This document shows positions 47,409 to 58,764 of a DNA stretch of 64,000 nucleotides, piece by piece. Under the pieces are notes generated by a model that was not told where the DNA came from, searched no databases, and saw nothing but the letters and a program-made list of their open reading frames with translations. Source of the stretch: Elephas maximus indicus (taxonomy: Eukaryota > Chordata > Mammalia > Proboscidea > Elephantidae); assembly GCF_024166365.1 (NCBI RefSeq), contig NC_064831.1, forward strand, positions 23,426,768 through 23,490,767, in the 5' to 3' direction. The position numbers and the translations under genes are program-made. How positions within the stretch are numbered: position 1 is the first letter of the stretch; each line of letters begins with the position of its first letter.

Positions 47409-47683
47409 GGTGCTAGAATACAATGCTACATTTTCGCTAAAGGTGCAGCTTTGTGGAGGTCTGTCTTAGGAACCAAAATCTTAGCCTTGTCAAGTCTTAG
47501 CTTTTCCTTCCTGAAACTTATTTCGCACATTTTTTTCTTATATTGACTTCCATTTCATGTTTCTTAACCTTTGAGGTGCTAAAATTCTAAGTTTTAGCTA
47601 CAAAACTTTCACACTTTTTGTACAAACAGAATTCTCATGATAATGATGTGAATAATTGAATTAGGGTATTCAATAATGTCCAT

Positions 47684-47846
47684 ACCAAAAACCAAACCCC
47701 TGGCCATTGAGTCAATTCCGACTTATAGTGAACCTATAGGATAGAGTAGAACTGCCCCATAGGGTTTCCAAGGAGCAGCTGGTGGATTCGAACTGCAGAC
47801 CTTTTGGTTAGCAGCCGAGCTCTTAATTACTGCACCACCAGGGTTC
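47684..47846 (-). mobile_element. AfroSINE, short form
   Basis: Read on +, it runs from 'caaaaaccaaacccctggcc' to 'tactgcaccaccagggttcg'. The full head, including an intact B-box complement ('ggattcgaactg'), is retained. Confidence 0.92.
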
Positions 47847-48953
47847 GTACAGCAAAAAAAAAAAAAAAAGTTTCCAAGCCTGCTAAATTTTTTTTCTCAT
47901 GCTTTATATTTGTACCAACTGAAATTGTTGACATCATAATCAAAGCACCTCCATTTTCTTAGTCTAATTTTAATGTTTCTGATTTACTATTTTTTTTGAA
48001 AGCACAATACGTAGCCAGAATAGTCAGTGTCTTCCTTTTCTTTAAATACCTATAGTTGGGAAATCTGTGTCCCTGGGTCAAACTGGTATTGTTATTTAAT
48101 TAAAGATGCTTTTGTTCTCTGCTTTGCCTCTGGCTAACTGCCACCCATGGATTTCACTTTCCTGTCAAAAATAAATCACATGGACTGTTACCTGCTTCCT
48201 CTGCCAATCCCCCTGCTCTTGAATCATTCAAAAGACACAGTGATGCTTGAGAGAAAAAGATTTTCTACTGAAGTTCAAAATACTCTGTCGAGACTGTTTG
48301 ACTGCTCCAGAATCCTCAGGTGTGGAAAACCTCTACTTTGAACCATCTCTGAACTCAAGTGTAACATGACTCTACAAAAACTTTTCTCCACAAGCGTCCT
48401 CCAGAATTTTTGACTCTTAAATCATTCTTCTTTATCTTCCTGGTATCCTTTGGAATTAGAGAGACATCATGGAGAAAGCAATTATGAGTGACATGTTCTG
48501 TTTAATTACGGGCACACATGCAAAAAAATATAAACTGAGTGCAGGATTTCTATACTTTAAAATTAACCTGCTTTAATTATTTGTCATAATCTCCCTTACC
48601 TCAGTCTGTGAATGGACAAGTTGAACTAATTATAGGCCAGGCCCAGGGACACGTCTGTCCCTATTGGTGCTCTCCTTTCCTGTTGAGAAATTCCTTATAG
48701 CCAATCTTCCTTTGGTGGTAAGAAGTCCAGTTAATTCTTTTTATTGAGAGCAATTTTCATGTATTCTCATTTCATTTGAAATCTGTTCGCTCCATAAAGT
48801 TGGCATATTTCAGCAACCATACTTGTGATATCTCTTTTCCAGTTTTAGCATGATTTGATAGAGAAAAGGAACCTTTAATACTTTTTTTCCAAATACAGCT
48901 CAGAAGATGCAAGCCACTTTAAATTTGAATTTCAAACCTAAAAAGTGTATTGT

Positions 48954-50036
48954 TGTAGTAGGTGCCGTCGAGTCGATTCAGACTCACGGTGACCCTGTGC
49001 ACAACAGAAAGACACACTGCCCGATCCTGCACCATCCTCACAATCATTATGCTTGAGCCCATTGTCGCCGCCACTGCGTCAATCCATCTCTTGAGCGTCT
49101 TTCTCTTTTTCCCTGAGCCTCCGCTTTACCAAGCACGACATCCTTCTCCAGGGACTGATTCCTCCTGATAACATGTCTGAAACATGTGAGACACAGTCTC
49201 ACCATCCTTGCTTCTAAGGAGCATTCTGGTTGTACTTCTTTCAAGACAGATTTGTTCGTTCTTTTGGAGGTCCATGGTATATTCACTATTCTTCACCGGT
49301 AACGTAATTCAAAGATGTCAATTCTTCTTTGGTCTTCCTTATTCATTGTCCGGCTTTCGCATGTTTATGAGGGAGTTGAAAACACCATGGCTTGGGTCAG
49401 GCGCACCTTAGTCCTCAAAGTGACATCTTTGCTCTTCAACACTTTAAAGAGGCCTTTTGCAGCAGATTTGCCCAATGCAATGGGTCTTTTGATTTCTTAA
49501 CTGTTGCTTCCATGGGTGTTGATTGTGGATCCAAGTAAAATGAAATCCTTGACAACCTCAATCTTTTCTCCGTTTATCACGATGTTGTAAGAATTTTTGT
49601 TTTTTTTTTTATGTTGAGGTGTAATCCATACCGAAGGCCGTAGTCTTTGATCTTCATCAAGAAGTGCTTCAAGTCTTCTTCACTTTCAGCACGCAAGGTT
49701 GTGTCATCTGCATAACACAGGTTGTTAATGAGTCTTCCTCCAGTCCTGATGCCCCGTTGTTCTTCATATAGTCCAGCTTCTCGTATTATTTGCTCAGCAT
49801 ACAGATTGAATAGTTATGGTGAAAGGATACAACCCTGACACACACCTTTTCTGACTTTAAACCATGCGGTATCTCCTTGTTCTGTTCGAACAACTGCTTC
49901 TTGATCCACGTACAGATTTCTCCTGAGCACAATTAAGTGTTCTGGAATTCCCGTTCTGCTCAATGTTATCCATAATTTGTTATGCTCCACACAGTCGAAT
50001 GCCTTAGCATAGTCAATAAAACACAGGTAGAAAAAA
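48954..50036 (-). mobile_element. RTE LINE, 5'-truncated
   Basis: The minus strand carries the 3' tail ('taggtgccgtcgagtcgatt' at 48959), the RT C-terminal region with the Y-A-D-D motif near 49700-49711, and RT sequence up to 'gtcaataaaacacaggtaga'. The frame is broken, including a T run at 49598-49607 that replaces coding sequence. Confidence 0.88.
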
Positions 50037-50128
50037 GGATATTACTGTCCTTTAAAGTAGGACAGGCTGGTTCAGTGATGTTGGTTCTCCTCACCACTTG
50101 GTGAAAAGAAGTTGATTTAGGTCATCTT

Positions 50129-50192
50129 TATAGAGTCTCTATGAGTTGGAATCGACTCGACGGCAATGGGTTTGGTTTGGTTTTGGTTTTTT
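50129..50192 (+). mobile_element. SINE tail fragment
   Basis: Only 'gtctctatgagttggaatcg' and the following GGTTT-rich tail remain. The tail itself is near consensus. Confidence 0.75.
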
Positions 50193-50360
50193 TATTCTCC
50201 TGTGTCACCTCTCAGCTGCACTACTCTTGGTCACATAATCATGTTTTGATTGTTATGTAATTGTTTTTGTTATATACCTTGCTTATTAAGTAACCTCTGC
50301 ATTGTTTTTCTCCAGCACTGCCTATAACTGTGATATTTTTCAAAATTTCCTTTACTGTCT

Positions 50361-50486
50361 CATAGCAACCCTATGGGACAGAGTAGAACAGCCCCCACGG
50401 GGTTTCCAGGGAGCGGCTGGTGGATTCAAACTGCCGACCTTTCAGTTAGCAGCCATAGCTCTTAACCACTGCACCACCGGTGGCTA
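50361..50486 (-). mobile_element. AfroSINE, missing its tail
   Basis: Read on +, 'tcatagcaaccctatgggac' up to 'accactgcaccaccggtggc' is present. The terminal 'aaacccattgccgtcgag' part is absent. Confidence 0.87.
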
Positions 50487-50579
50487 AGGACACATCTAAT
50501 TGTTTCTGTCACTTTAGGAAACCTCTAATTTTTGCTTTTAAGGTGGTATATGCTGGCACTGCCATAACAAAAAAAAAAA

Positions 50580-50755
50580 AAAACCAAACTTTTGCTTTTC
50601 AATTTATTTCTACTCCTAGGACCCCATGTGTTATAGGGTAGAACTGCTCCATAAGGTTTTCTTGGCTTTAGTCTTTACAAAAGTAGAATACCAGACCTTT
50701 CTTTCACGATGCTGCTAGGTGAGTTCAAGTTACTGACATTTAGGTTAGAAAGATT
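50580..50755 (-). mobile_element. Diverged AfroSINE, long form
   Basis: 'tatagggtagaactgctcca' with 'taaggttttcttggctttag' and 'gtctttacaaaagtagaata' identify an old long-form copy. Both ends are decayed. Confidence 0.7.
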
Positions 50756-51054
50756 GGTATTTTTGGGTAACATTGGCCCATTATGCCTTGCACTTTTTGT
50801 GTATACATTTTAAAATTTAGTTTAGATCATTTTATCTTTTAGCTGACTTTGCCTTAGATTTCATATGCCATCTGCAGGGCCTACTCCCCTGGTGATTGAG
50901 CAGTCTCCTCCTGGACATTTGCCATGTCTTTGCAGACTGTCTTTGCTGAGCTAGCTTCACTCATTTTACTGTCTTGGTGTTCTACTTAATTTCTTTTTTA
51001 TTTTCAAACTGTGCCTTTTTGCACTTGACTTTTCTCCTGTTGAACAGTGGTTAG

Positions 51055-51240
51055 TGGGTACCCTGGGTCGATTAAGACTCACAGCGATCCCAAATGACAG
51101 AGTATAATTGCGCCATACGATTTTCTTGCTTGTGGTCTTTTTTGGCTGTAACCTTTATGGGAGCAGATCGGGTTAGAACCACTGACCTTTCACTTGGTAG
51201 CCAGTAGCCAAGTGATTAACCATTGTGCCACCAGGGCTTT
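51055..51240 (-). mobile_element. Diverged AfroSINE, long form
   Basis: Read on +, it shows 'tcgattaagactcacagcga', a long-form block 'tgtaacctttatgggagcag' and the head complement 'ccattgtgccaccagggctt'. Confidence 0.82.
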
Positions 51241-51476
51241 TTTTGTTGAACAGTGAATGAGACATTTCTCAATCAGTTGATGTGTGTATTGGGCTATTGC
51301 AGGGGGCTGGGGCAGAGGCTAAGTGGGAAGTCTTGATTCTTTGAGGGAAACCAACATTTCCAGACAGCGTAAGGCACATTAATGCTAGGTATTTTTTTTT
51401 AAGTGGTAAGACAGAGATTTGCATTGCTGCTGTGAGGAGGATAAGAAGCCAATAAGAGCTACCAGGAATGACATGT

Positions 51477-51970
51477 GAGGGGCAGTGTTTTTGTTAGGTG
51501 CCGTCGAATCAGTTCCAACTCTTAGGGACCCTGTGTACAACAGAATGAAACGTTGACTGGTCCTGCACCATCCTCACAGTTGTTGCTGTGTTCGAGCCTA
51601 TTGTTGCAGCCACTGTGTCAGTCCATCTCGTCCAGGGTCTTCCTGTCTTTTGGTGACCCTGTACTTTACCAAGCATGATGTCCTTATCCAAGGACTGGTC
51701 CCTCCTGATAACATGTCCAAAGTACATGAGATAAAGTTTCGCCATCCTTGCTTCTGAGGAGCACTCTGGCTGTACTTCTTCCAAGACAGACGTGTTCATT
51801 CTTCTGGCAGTCCATGGTATGTTCAATATTCTTTGCCTACATCATAATTCAAAGGCATCAACTTTTCAGTCTTCCTTATTCATTGTCCAGCTTTCACATA
51901 CATATGAGGTGATTGCAAATACCATGGCGTGGGTCGGGAGTGCCCTAGTCCTCAAGGAGGGGCAGTGTTT
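51477..51970 (-). mobile_element. RTE LINE, short 5'-truncated insertion with perfect 14-bp TSD
   Basis: The element body at 51491-51956 is flanked by identical gaggggcagtgttt at 51477-51490 and 51957-51970. It holds the last about 150 codons of the RTE gene on the minus strand (frame 51509-51826 reads MNIPWTARRMNTSVLEEVQP) and the 3' tail. It is the cleanest single insertion event in the window. Confidence 0.93.
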
Positions 51971-52049
51971 GGGTGCATTCATTGTGGCGAGTGGGATGAT
52001 CCTAAAGAGCTCTGAGTGAGTCCATGTGTTGTGTTGCTTAATAATGGCA

Positions 52050-52375
52050 GCCTCTTGAGTGCCTGCTGGGTGGTAGCCTTGGGCTCAGCGTTTGTAGATA
52101 GTCTCCAGTTTCTTTGTAATCTCGCCACGAGATATTAGGACAAACACCGAAGCTTCACTTGCTCAGTCACTCAGCCGAGGCCCCACAGCTGGTAAATGTT
52201 TGGACCGAGGTCTGACTCCCAGCCAGGACTTGGAGCCACGTGCCTCTTCCTTCGTAAGTTAAATGGCCTAATGTTTTATTAGAACATTGTTTTCATTCAG
52301 CAAATATTTATGAGCATCTGCTCTTTGCTAAGCTCTGTGCTAGGTGCTGGGCACACAAAGAAGAATAAGCTCCGT
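52050..52375 (+). mobile_element. MIR/L2-like ancient repeat
   Basis: 'gccgaggccccacagctggt' with 'aaatgtttggaccgaggtct' is MIR/L2-like. 'cagcaaatatttatgagcat' with 'tgtgctaggtgctgggcaca' is the common ancient L2-type motif. Confidence 0.6.
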
Positions 52376-52899
52376 GTCTGAGAGGGATGGCAGGCCCTTC
52401 CTTTATCGCACGGTCTATTAGTTTTGTGTTCAAAGTGCTGTGGGTACACAGAGTGCTTTATTTCACTTCAAAAATTCTCTACTGATTTAGTAAGTAGTTG
52501 CTTCTGCCTGGAAAAGAAGCGCAAAGAGGAAAGTTCCCACATTTTGAAGTGTGTTGGAGAGGGAAAGAAGAAGAAAACGTTGTAGGCGGAGGGAACAGCC
52601 TGAGGGAAGGAATGGATGTGTGGACAGGTATATCTCATGTGGTGACAAGAAAGGTCTAGAGTGTCACCTAGAGTAGAAAAAATGGGAAAAAGTGGGAATG
52701 TTTTATGGGTGGCTGTATTCAAAGCCCCTGGTGGTGTTTGCAGTGTGTGCTTCCCGCACCGTTTGCGCTTAACACACACAACAAAAGAAAAATTGTCTTC
52801 ATGTTTAACATATAGTCAGAACCCTTTGAGTAATTTTCTAAGCAGGCATGTGGTAGCAGAGTTCTGAGTTGGTGTGCGTAGCTAACTCCTTATTACTGG

Positions 52900-54110
52900 A
52901 ATTTTCTTCCCGTCGTTAGGCATGCTTGGAAGTTCTGAACTAGTAAAAAGGGCAGGCTGCACAGCCTCTGTTCCACTCAGAGACGCTAAGCCGTATCCAC
53001 ACCACTCTTTGTTGGTTTCTTTATGTAAACAAAGAGCAATTTTCACACTTCATTCACAAAATGGATGGCATGCAGAATGAGGCTGGGTGAGGCATCAGGA
53101 AACTGATAAAAAGGAGGCAGCTTCCAGCATATTGAACTAGTGTAATGAAGCTGTTATGTTGCAAGAAGCAGAGAAAATAGCGTTAACACTTTCAAGGGAA
53201 GGAATTTGAAGTTTTCGAGGAAAATTAAGTCATCTGAGGCTACTCTGCATTGAGTAACTATGGCATTTCTCTAGTGAGGTTTATTCTGTTCCCTAGTATA
53301 CAGTGCTAGAAATATTTTGTAGTATTTACGGATTTGAAATGACTGAATTCTCTTGGTGGGTGTGCTGTCTTGACGACATCCTGTGCTTTGAAGCTGTGCT
53401 GTTTGCATTCTAGGAAAGCCTTGTTCATGAGTAGATACTATTTTGAGCTTTTTGGTGTTTGCACGGTAGAGATATGCTTCTGTGCTTAAATATGCCCAGC
53501 TGGCCATTGCACCTGCCTTTCGAGCCACTGCAGAGAGGATAAATCATTAACAACAGAAGTTAGACTTATGTGGCACTTATCTCATGTTGATTCTGGAAGT
53601 TATTTTTGCAGGGTATTTACAAGGACATCTGTCTTTAAAGACTCGTGTTATTTACATATATTTACTTTTTCCCACTGAGGAATAAATCACAGCTTGTTTT
53701 CCATATACAGCCACACACACTCATAGGCTGGAGCATTAGAAATGCAAATTAGGAGTCATTAAAACATTGTAATTACTTTTTATATAGCAGCAGGAGATGA
53801 TTAGAATCAGCATACTAAGAAGTGACATTTACTTAAAATGTGGATAAGATGTGAACCAATAAGAAGAAAGAAACACTCATTTTCCTTACCGGAAATTTCT
53901 TAGTAGGTTTGGAATAGAGAGGAATCCAAAGTGTTTACTTCAGGTTTATCGTATTTTAAACCTGAGTCATGATGACAGGTAGGGTGCGTCTTATTTAAGA
54001 ACACAGGAAAAACACAGTAACTTCTAGAATTTGAAAGAAATTGCTCTAAGGAAATCATCTAAAGGCTCTTTCTTACTGGAGTGTGAATTGCCGTAGGATT
54101 GATTACCCGC
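52900..54110. other. Repeat-free intronic stretch, candidate conserved noncoding DNA
   Basis: About 1.2 kb holds no recognised repeat and keeps AT-rich motif-dense sequence. A forkhead-type site 'tatgtaaacaaagagc' lies at about 53021-53036. The call as a regulatory candidate rests on repeat absence and composition alone. Confidence 0.3.
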
Positions 54111-54114
54111 TCAG

Positions 54115-54195
54115 AACCAAAAAAAAAACAAACCAAACCCAGTGCCGTCGAGTCGATTCTGACTCATAGCGACCCTATAAAGGACAGATAAAACT
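54115..54195 (-). mobile_element. SINE tail fragment
   Basis: Read on +, 'aaaccaaacccagtgccgtc' through 'actcatagcgaccctataaa' is close to consensus. The head half is missing. Confidence 0.82.
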
Positions 54196-56208
54196 TAGCT
54201 GGATTTCCTGTAGGAACTCATGGATATGGGAACATTATATAAACAAGAAAAAACAGTCAGTGGTGCTAGCATGAAAAGCGTAAATGCTGTCTTCCATTGC
54301 CAGCGGGGGGTATACTGAAGGCCAGTCTCCTCTGCTTAATAGAAAATAAAAGTTTTTTTGGTGACAGAAAATGTGTCTTCAATCTGTACAGATAGCTTTT
54401 AGTAGGCATCAGTTGGGCACCCCATTAAACTAACTGCTTTAACATGGTTTCCTTTTAGCGCTAGCCTTTGCACCCTGGGAAATCAGTGAAGGTGTCTGCA
54501 GTCCTTAGGAGCGGCCCGCTTACCACAACAAAAGTCTTAGAGGTGCAAATCTTCTGGAAGAGGTGCAAATTTCACTCTTGTACTGGGAAAAATGGAAAAA
54601 TAGGATTTGTTTAATATACTGGCCGAACGCTTAAACTGCATAAAACACAGGAAATACTTTGGTGTGTGGGAATGTGTGGTGTTTCCAAACTACAACCATT
54701 CTTCCAAAAATTTCTCCGGTAGTGGTGAATTACGTGAGACCATGTCCATCCAAGGAGAGCTTGTTTAACTAGTTTGTGGTTCTAGGGCTCATTCAGACAC
54801 TCCTAAACAAAATAAAAGAAACGGAGGTAATAACTGCTTTATGGAAAGGTCATAAAAAAAGCTATGGGCCATGTAAACAAATTGGATCATTTACTGGACA
54901 TTTAAGTGATAGATTTTCAGTCCGAATTCAGGGGTGTGTGTTCTATTTTATAGGCTCATGGCCCTGTACTAACTTGAGCATGGGGTTACAGACTTATTTT
55001 TGTTTAGTACATGGAAAACCATTATTGCTATTTCACCCTGCAGTTTGAAGACATACCTACAATTTTGAGCATTTGCATTTATAAATTCGTTCACCTTTGG
55101 AAAAGGTTTAGAAACTCACATGTGAAAAGTTGAATTGACCTGGTTTTTGGTAGCACTGGGTTCTGTTCAAGGAAAATAAGATGATTAAAACTGAAATTTT
55201 CCTTCTGGACTCAGATATGGATAAACTAATTGTGAAATAACTGTTCTGGCTTACAAGAGTAGACTCCTAGCTACAACTATGTAAGGTAGAAACCCAACAA
55301 CAGTTTTGATTTACAGTTACTGTGACTCTGCAGGTCTTGTAGTAAAACTGCTGTTAAAACCAACCTGGTGTGACATTCATTTGTCTTACTTAAGAGGTAG
55401 TAATAAGTCCTATCCCAAGTTGTCTTATTTTTAGGAAAGCCAATTTACTGAATTAGGATATTAATTTACCTCCTCTAAAACCAGGCATGAGGACCATGCC
55501 AGAATGCTCCAGAGAGGGAGGGGCGTGTGGGTGGGATAGAAGAATGCGTGGGGCTACACGTTGGCAGTGATGGTTAGTGGAAATGGAAGTGAGCGAAGGA
55601 AACAAAATAATTTCTATGCTGATACCAAAACATTTTTTCATTCTGTAACTTCTCTCAGTCCTGGTTGACTCATTTGGCCTTAAAGGAGGCGATTGTGTAA
55701 GAAATCCTTTGTAAAAATCAATGAGCCTATCTGAGTTTTAAAAACTGATGGCATCACACCGTACTGGCAACTTTTAGGTGTCGCTGCTGGAAGTTTGGCA
55801 GCAGACATGGGTGTTCCAGCTCCACAGGCCTAAAAATCAACGGACAATGTAGATACTATAGTCTTGTATGATGTGTGACTTGGCTATTTCCTTCTTTTTT
55901 TTAGTGAGTTTTTTAGGGCTTGATGGCCTAAAGTCTAGGAAGAAGCCTGAGATCGGCCAGATCTGCCCTTAAACTGGGTTCCCTGTGATCTGAAAGCAAC
56001 GTTTACATCTCTGTGCCTTATGTACCCATTGGCCTCTTTTACAGCAGAGGTTTGCGTGCTCCTACAGTGTCTAAATGAAAACTCTGAGAACTGAGGTGTA
56101 TACCAAAGAGTGACTCTGCTATCTGCCTGAAACTGAGGCTTAGCGGAGGATGCAAAGTTATGCGAAGTTACACAAAACTGTGGAAGCTCTGCCATCTGTT
56201 GCAAGCAC

Positions 56209-56425
56209 AAAAAACAAACAGACAAACCAAACAAGTTGCCATGGAGCTGATTGTGACTCATAGCGACCCTACAGGACAGAGTGGAATGCCCCATAGGGTT
56301 TCCAAGGCTGTCATTTTTACAGAAGCAGACTGCCACCTCGTTCTTCCGCAGAGCTGCTGGGGAGTTCAAACACGAACCTTTATGTTAGCAGCTGAGCGCT
56401 TTAAGCACTGCACCACCAGAACTCC
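56209..56425 (-). mobile_element. AfroSINE, long form
   Basis: Read on +, it runs from 'caaacagacaaaccaaacaa' through the long-form block 'tttttacagaagcagactgc' to 'aagcactgcaccaccagaac'. Confidence 0.9.
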
Positions 56426-56679
56426 TATATTGCAAGTACAACGCAGGCTTTTTAAAACAACTACTTAATGCTCCTGAGAAGTGATGAGGGTGAGACTTTG
56501 GCTTGCTTACTTTGGAAACATCATCACTAGAAAAGCAGAACATTTTTGATAAAGGGCCAGGGAAAACAAGGAAAGCCCTCAGTGAACTGGGTTGACACAG
56601 TAGCCTCACTTTGCACACAGACATATCAACGGTCACGAAGGTGGTGCAGGTTGGGCAACGTTTGAATTAGGTCCTCTTG

Positions 56680-56722
56680 AGTTGGAGCTAAATTCATGGC
56701 AACTAACAACAACAATAACAAA
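56680..56722 (+). mobile_element. SINE/RTE tail fragment with AAC repeat
   Basis: 'gagttggagctaaattcatg' followed by 'gcaactaacaacaacaataa' is the shared SINE/RTE tail with its (AAC)n ending. Confidence 0.55.
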
Positions 56723-57337
56723 AGCCACGTAGTTTATCGGGATGGGTTCAAATTATAGCAATTGTTGACTCAGAAGAAAACACCTTCACTCTATGTATTT
56801 GTAGAGTAGGGATGGTATATGCACCTCTCATGGAGAGTCTTTATGTTCCATAATAATTGGCAACATGGACATGGAAATAGTCTATTGAATAACCGGGACT
56901 CTTCGGTTATCATCAAAATACAACTTTATTTTTGTTGCTCCTGAATTGTATTGAGTAGGGGAAGTCTTCTCCTGCCTCAGGATGGATACTCCTTTAAGAC
57001 CATAGCTTCTAGAGTAATTTCAAATATAAATACTGTTACAATTCTTAAGAAAAAGTATCCAGTCCTTTGGAGTAATTAAAATTCTAAAGCCGACAACCTT
57101 GTGTCTTCCTCCACTCCCTGTCCAAGTCTGTTTCTGACTGGGGCCTCCACTGGGAAAAGGTGTAGAGTAGAGGGGCAGTATACTTGATGTGTCTGAGGGG
57201 TTCGGCGTTCCTGGAACAGATTCTGGCCATTTCCTTTGAAACCCTGCAGATGAGGGGTGCCTGCCTCACTGCCACGTTGGTGTCCTGGTACCTCTCTAAT
57301 TGACACCTCAGTCTCACTCTAACATCCTGTTGTACAC

Positions 57338-57515
57338 ATGGAGTCCTTGTGTAGTGTGAATGGTTAACTGGACCCTAAAGACTCGAGGTTCGAATCTACC
57401 CAGAGGTACCTCAGAACAAAAATCAATCAGCCGTTGAAAATGGTACAGAGCACCGTTCTGCTCTGACACAGAGGGGGCCACCATGAGTCAGAGTCAACTT
57501 GATGGCGACGGGCCA
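57338..57515 (+). mobile_element. Afrotherian SINE, 'agaggtacctcagaac' subfamily
   Basis: The head is 'gagtccttgtgtagtgtgaa', the B-box-like part 'gaggttcgaatct' is well kept, the middle is 'cagaggtacctcagaac', and the tail is 'ccatgagtcagagtcaactt'. Confidence 0.8.
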
Positions 57516-57912
57516 TCAAGACTCCCTCTTCCTCATAGTTGGGCTTGCTCTTAGAGAGCTAGGTCTGAGAATTAGAGTTAATAGTTTTTATTTTGCATAA
57601 ATAACGTTTAATTCTCTCATAAAAATTCAAAATGTGTAATAGATTAAAAAACATCATTGTCAGTCTAATGAATCGATATTACTGTTTGTTTTTAAGTAAC
57701 ACAATGATAACGTTTGTCAGCTCTGCAGTGTCACCGTCATTGCCCCAAGTCAGATTACCTTTAGTCTAAACTGTGGCAAAAGTATCCTTCTTTCTTTGTC
57801 ATGCTTTCTCAGTGCACTCCTGGCCCCCACCTCTCATCAATCACTTGTAGAATGTTGGTGCCAGATAATCTCCTTAAACTATCATTCTGATCGTGTTTAC
57901 TTCTGTTAAGCT

Positions 57913-58078
57913 GGGGTGGGTGTTTCCCAAACATTAATGTGCAAAGAAATCACCCAGGAGACCTTTATAAACTGCAAATTCTGCATTAGAAAATTTGGGT
58001 GGAGCCTTAGATTTTGCATTTTAACAAGCTCTCGGGTGATACTAATTGCTGGACTGACGACCACGCTTTGAGTAACAG
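57913..58078 (+). mobile_element. MER5-like DNA transposon remnant (hAT-Charlie MITE)
   Basis: 'aatcacccaggagaccttta' with 'aaactgcaaattctgcatta', 'ggtggagccttagattttgc' and 'attttaacaagctctcgggt' follow the MER5A/B order. Confidence 0.7.
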
Positions 58079-58167
58079 AATTTACTCTGGTGTCCTCAAG
58101 GTCTGCTGTGATCTTACCTCAATCTTTCTAGTAAAAAGATTGTACAGAGTTGATCCCCTGCTCATCA

Positions 58168-58305
58168 ACAAAACAAAACACAACACGACACAAAAACAAA
58201 CCAAATCAAACCTTTTTAACCTTTTGGAAGTAGATCTCCAGGCCTTTCTTCTGAGGTACTTCTGCGTGGGTTCTAATTGCTAACCTTTGGTTAGTAGCTG
58301 AGCAT
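58168..58305 (-). mobile_element. Afrotherian SINE, variant subfamily as at 31775
   Basis: 'ggaagtagatctccaggcct' with 'ttcttctgaggtacttctgc' matches the middle block at 31895-31925. The head complement 'taacctttggttagtagctg' follows. Confidence 0.68.
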
Positions 58306-58764
58306 CTGTCGTTTCCTGACCATTACTCTTGTAACTCTGTTACCTGAGAAGTCGGTTCAGTTCAGTAAACATGAAGTCTTATGTTCTAATTACCATGTCA
58401 CATCCTGAAAACAGGTAAAGGAAATGCCCTACCCACTAGAGATCTCTTTAGAATGCTAAAGGATGTCCCATTTCCCAGTCAGCAAAGGCTTTCGGTGGGG
58501 CTTTCATTTCAGTTGTGTCTTGAAGGATAAAGAGAACCGCAGAAGGGAGGGTGCTCTGTGCAGAAAGCATAGACTTCTGAGGACACAAAGTCTGTTTGGA
58601 AAACAGCTCTGTTTGTCCGGTAGGAATCAGGTTGATACAATTAATTCATTAATTATGAAGGGGTCTGCATTTCTTACTTTGGAGTGTATTTTGATGTTAT
58701 TTTAAATATCATAGGGAACCAAAGAAGGATTTTAGCTCCTGGGCAATATGTAGCGTTTTCTGTA

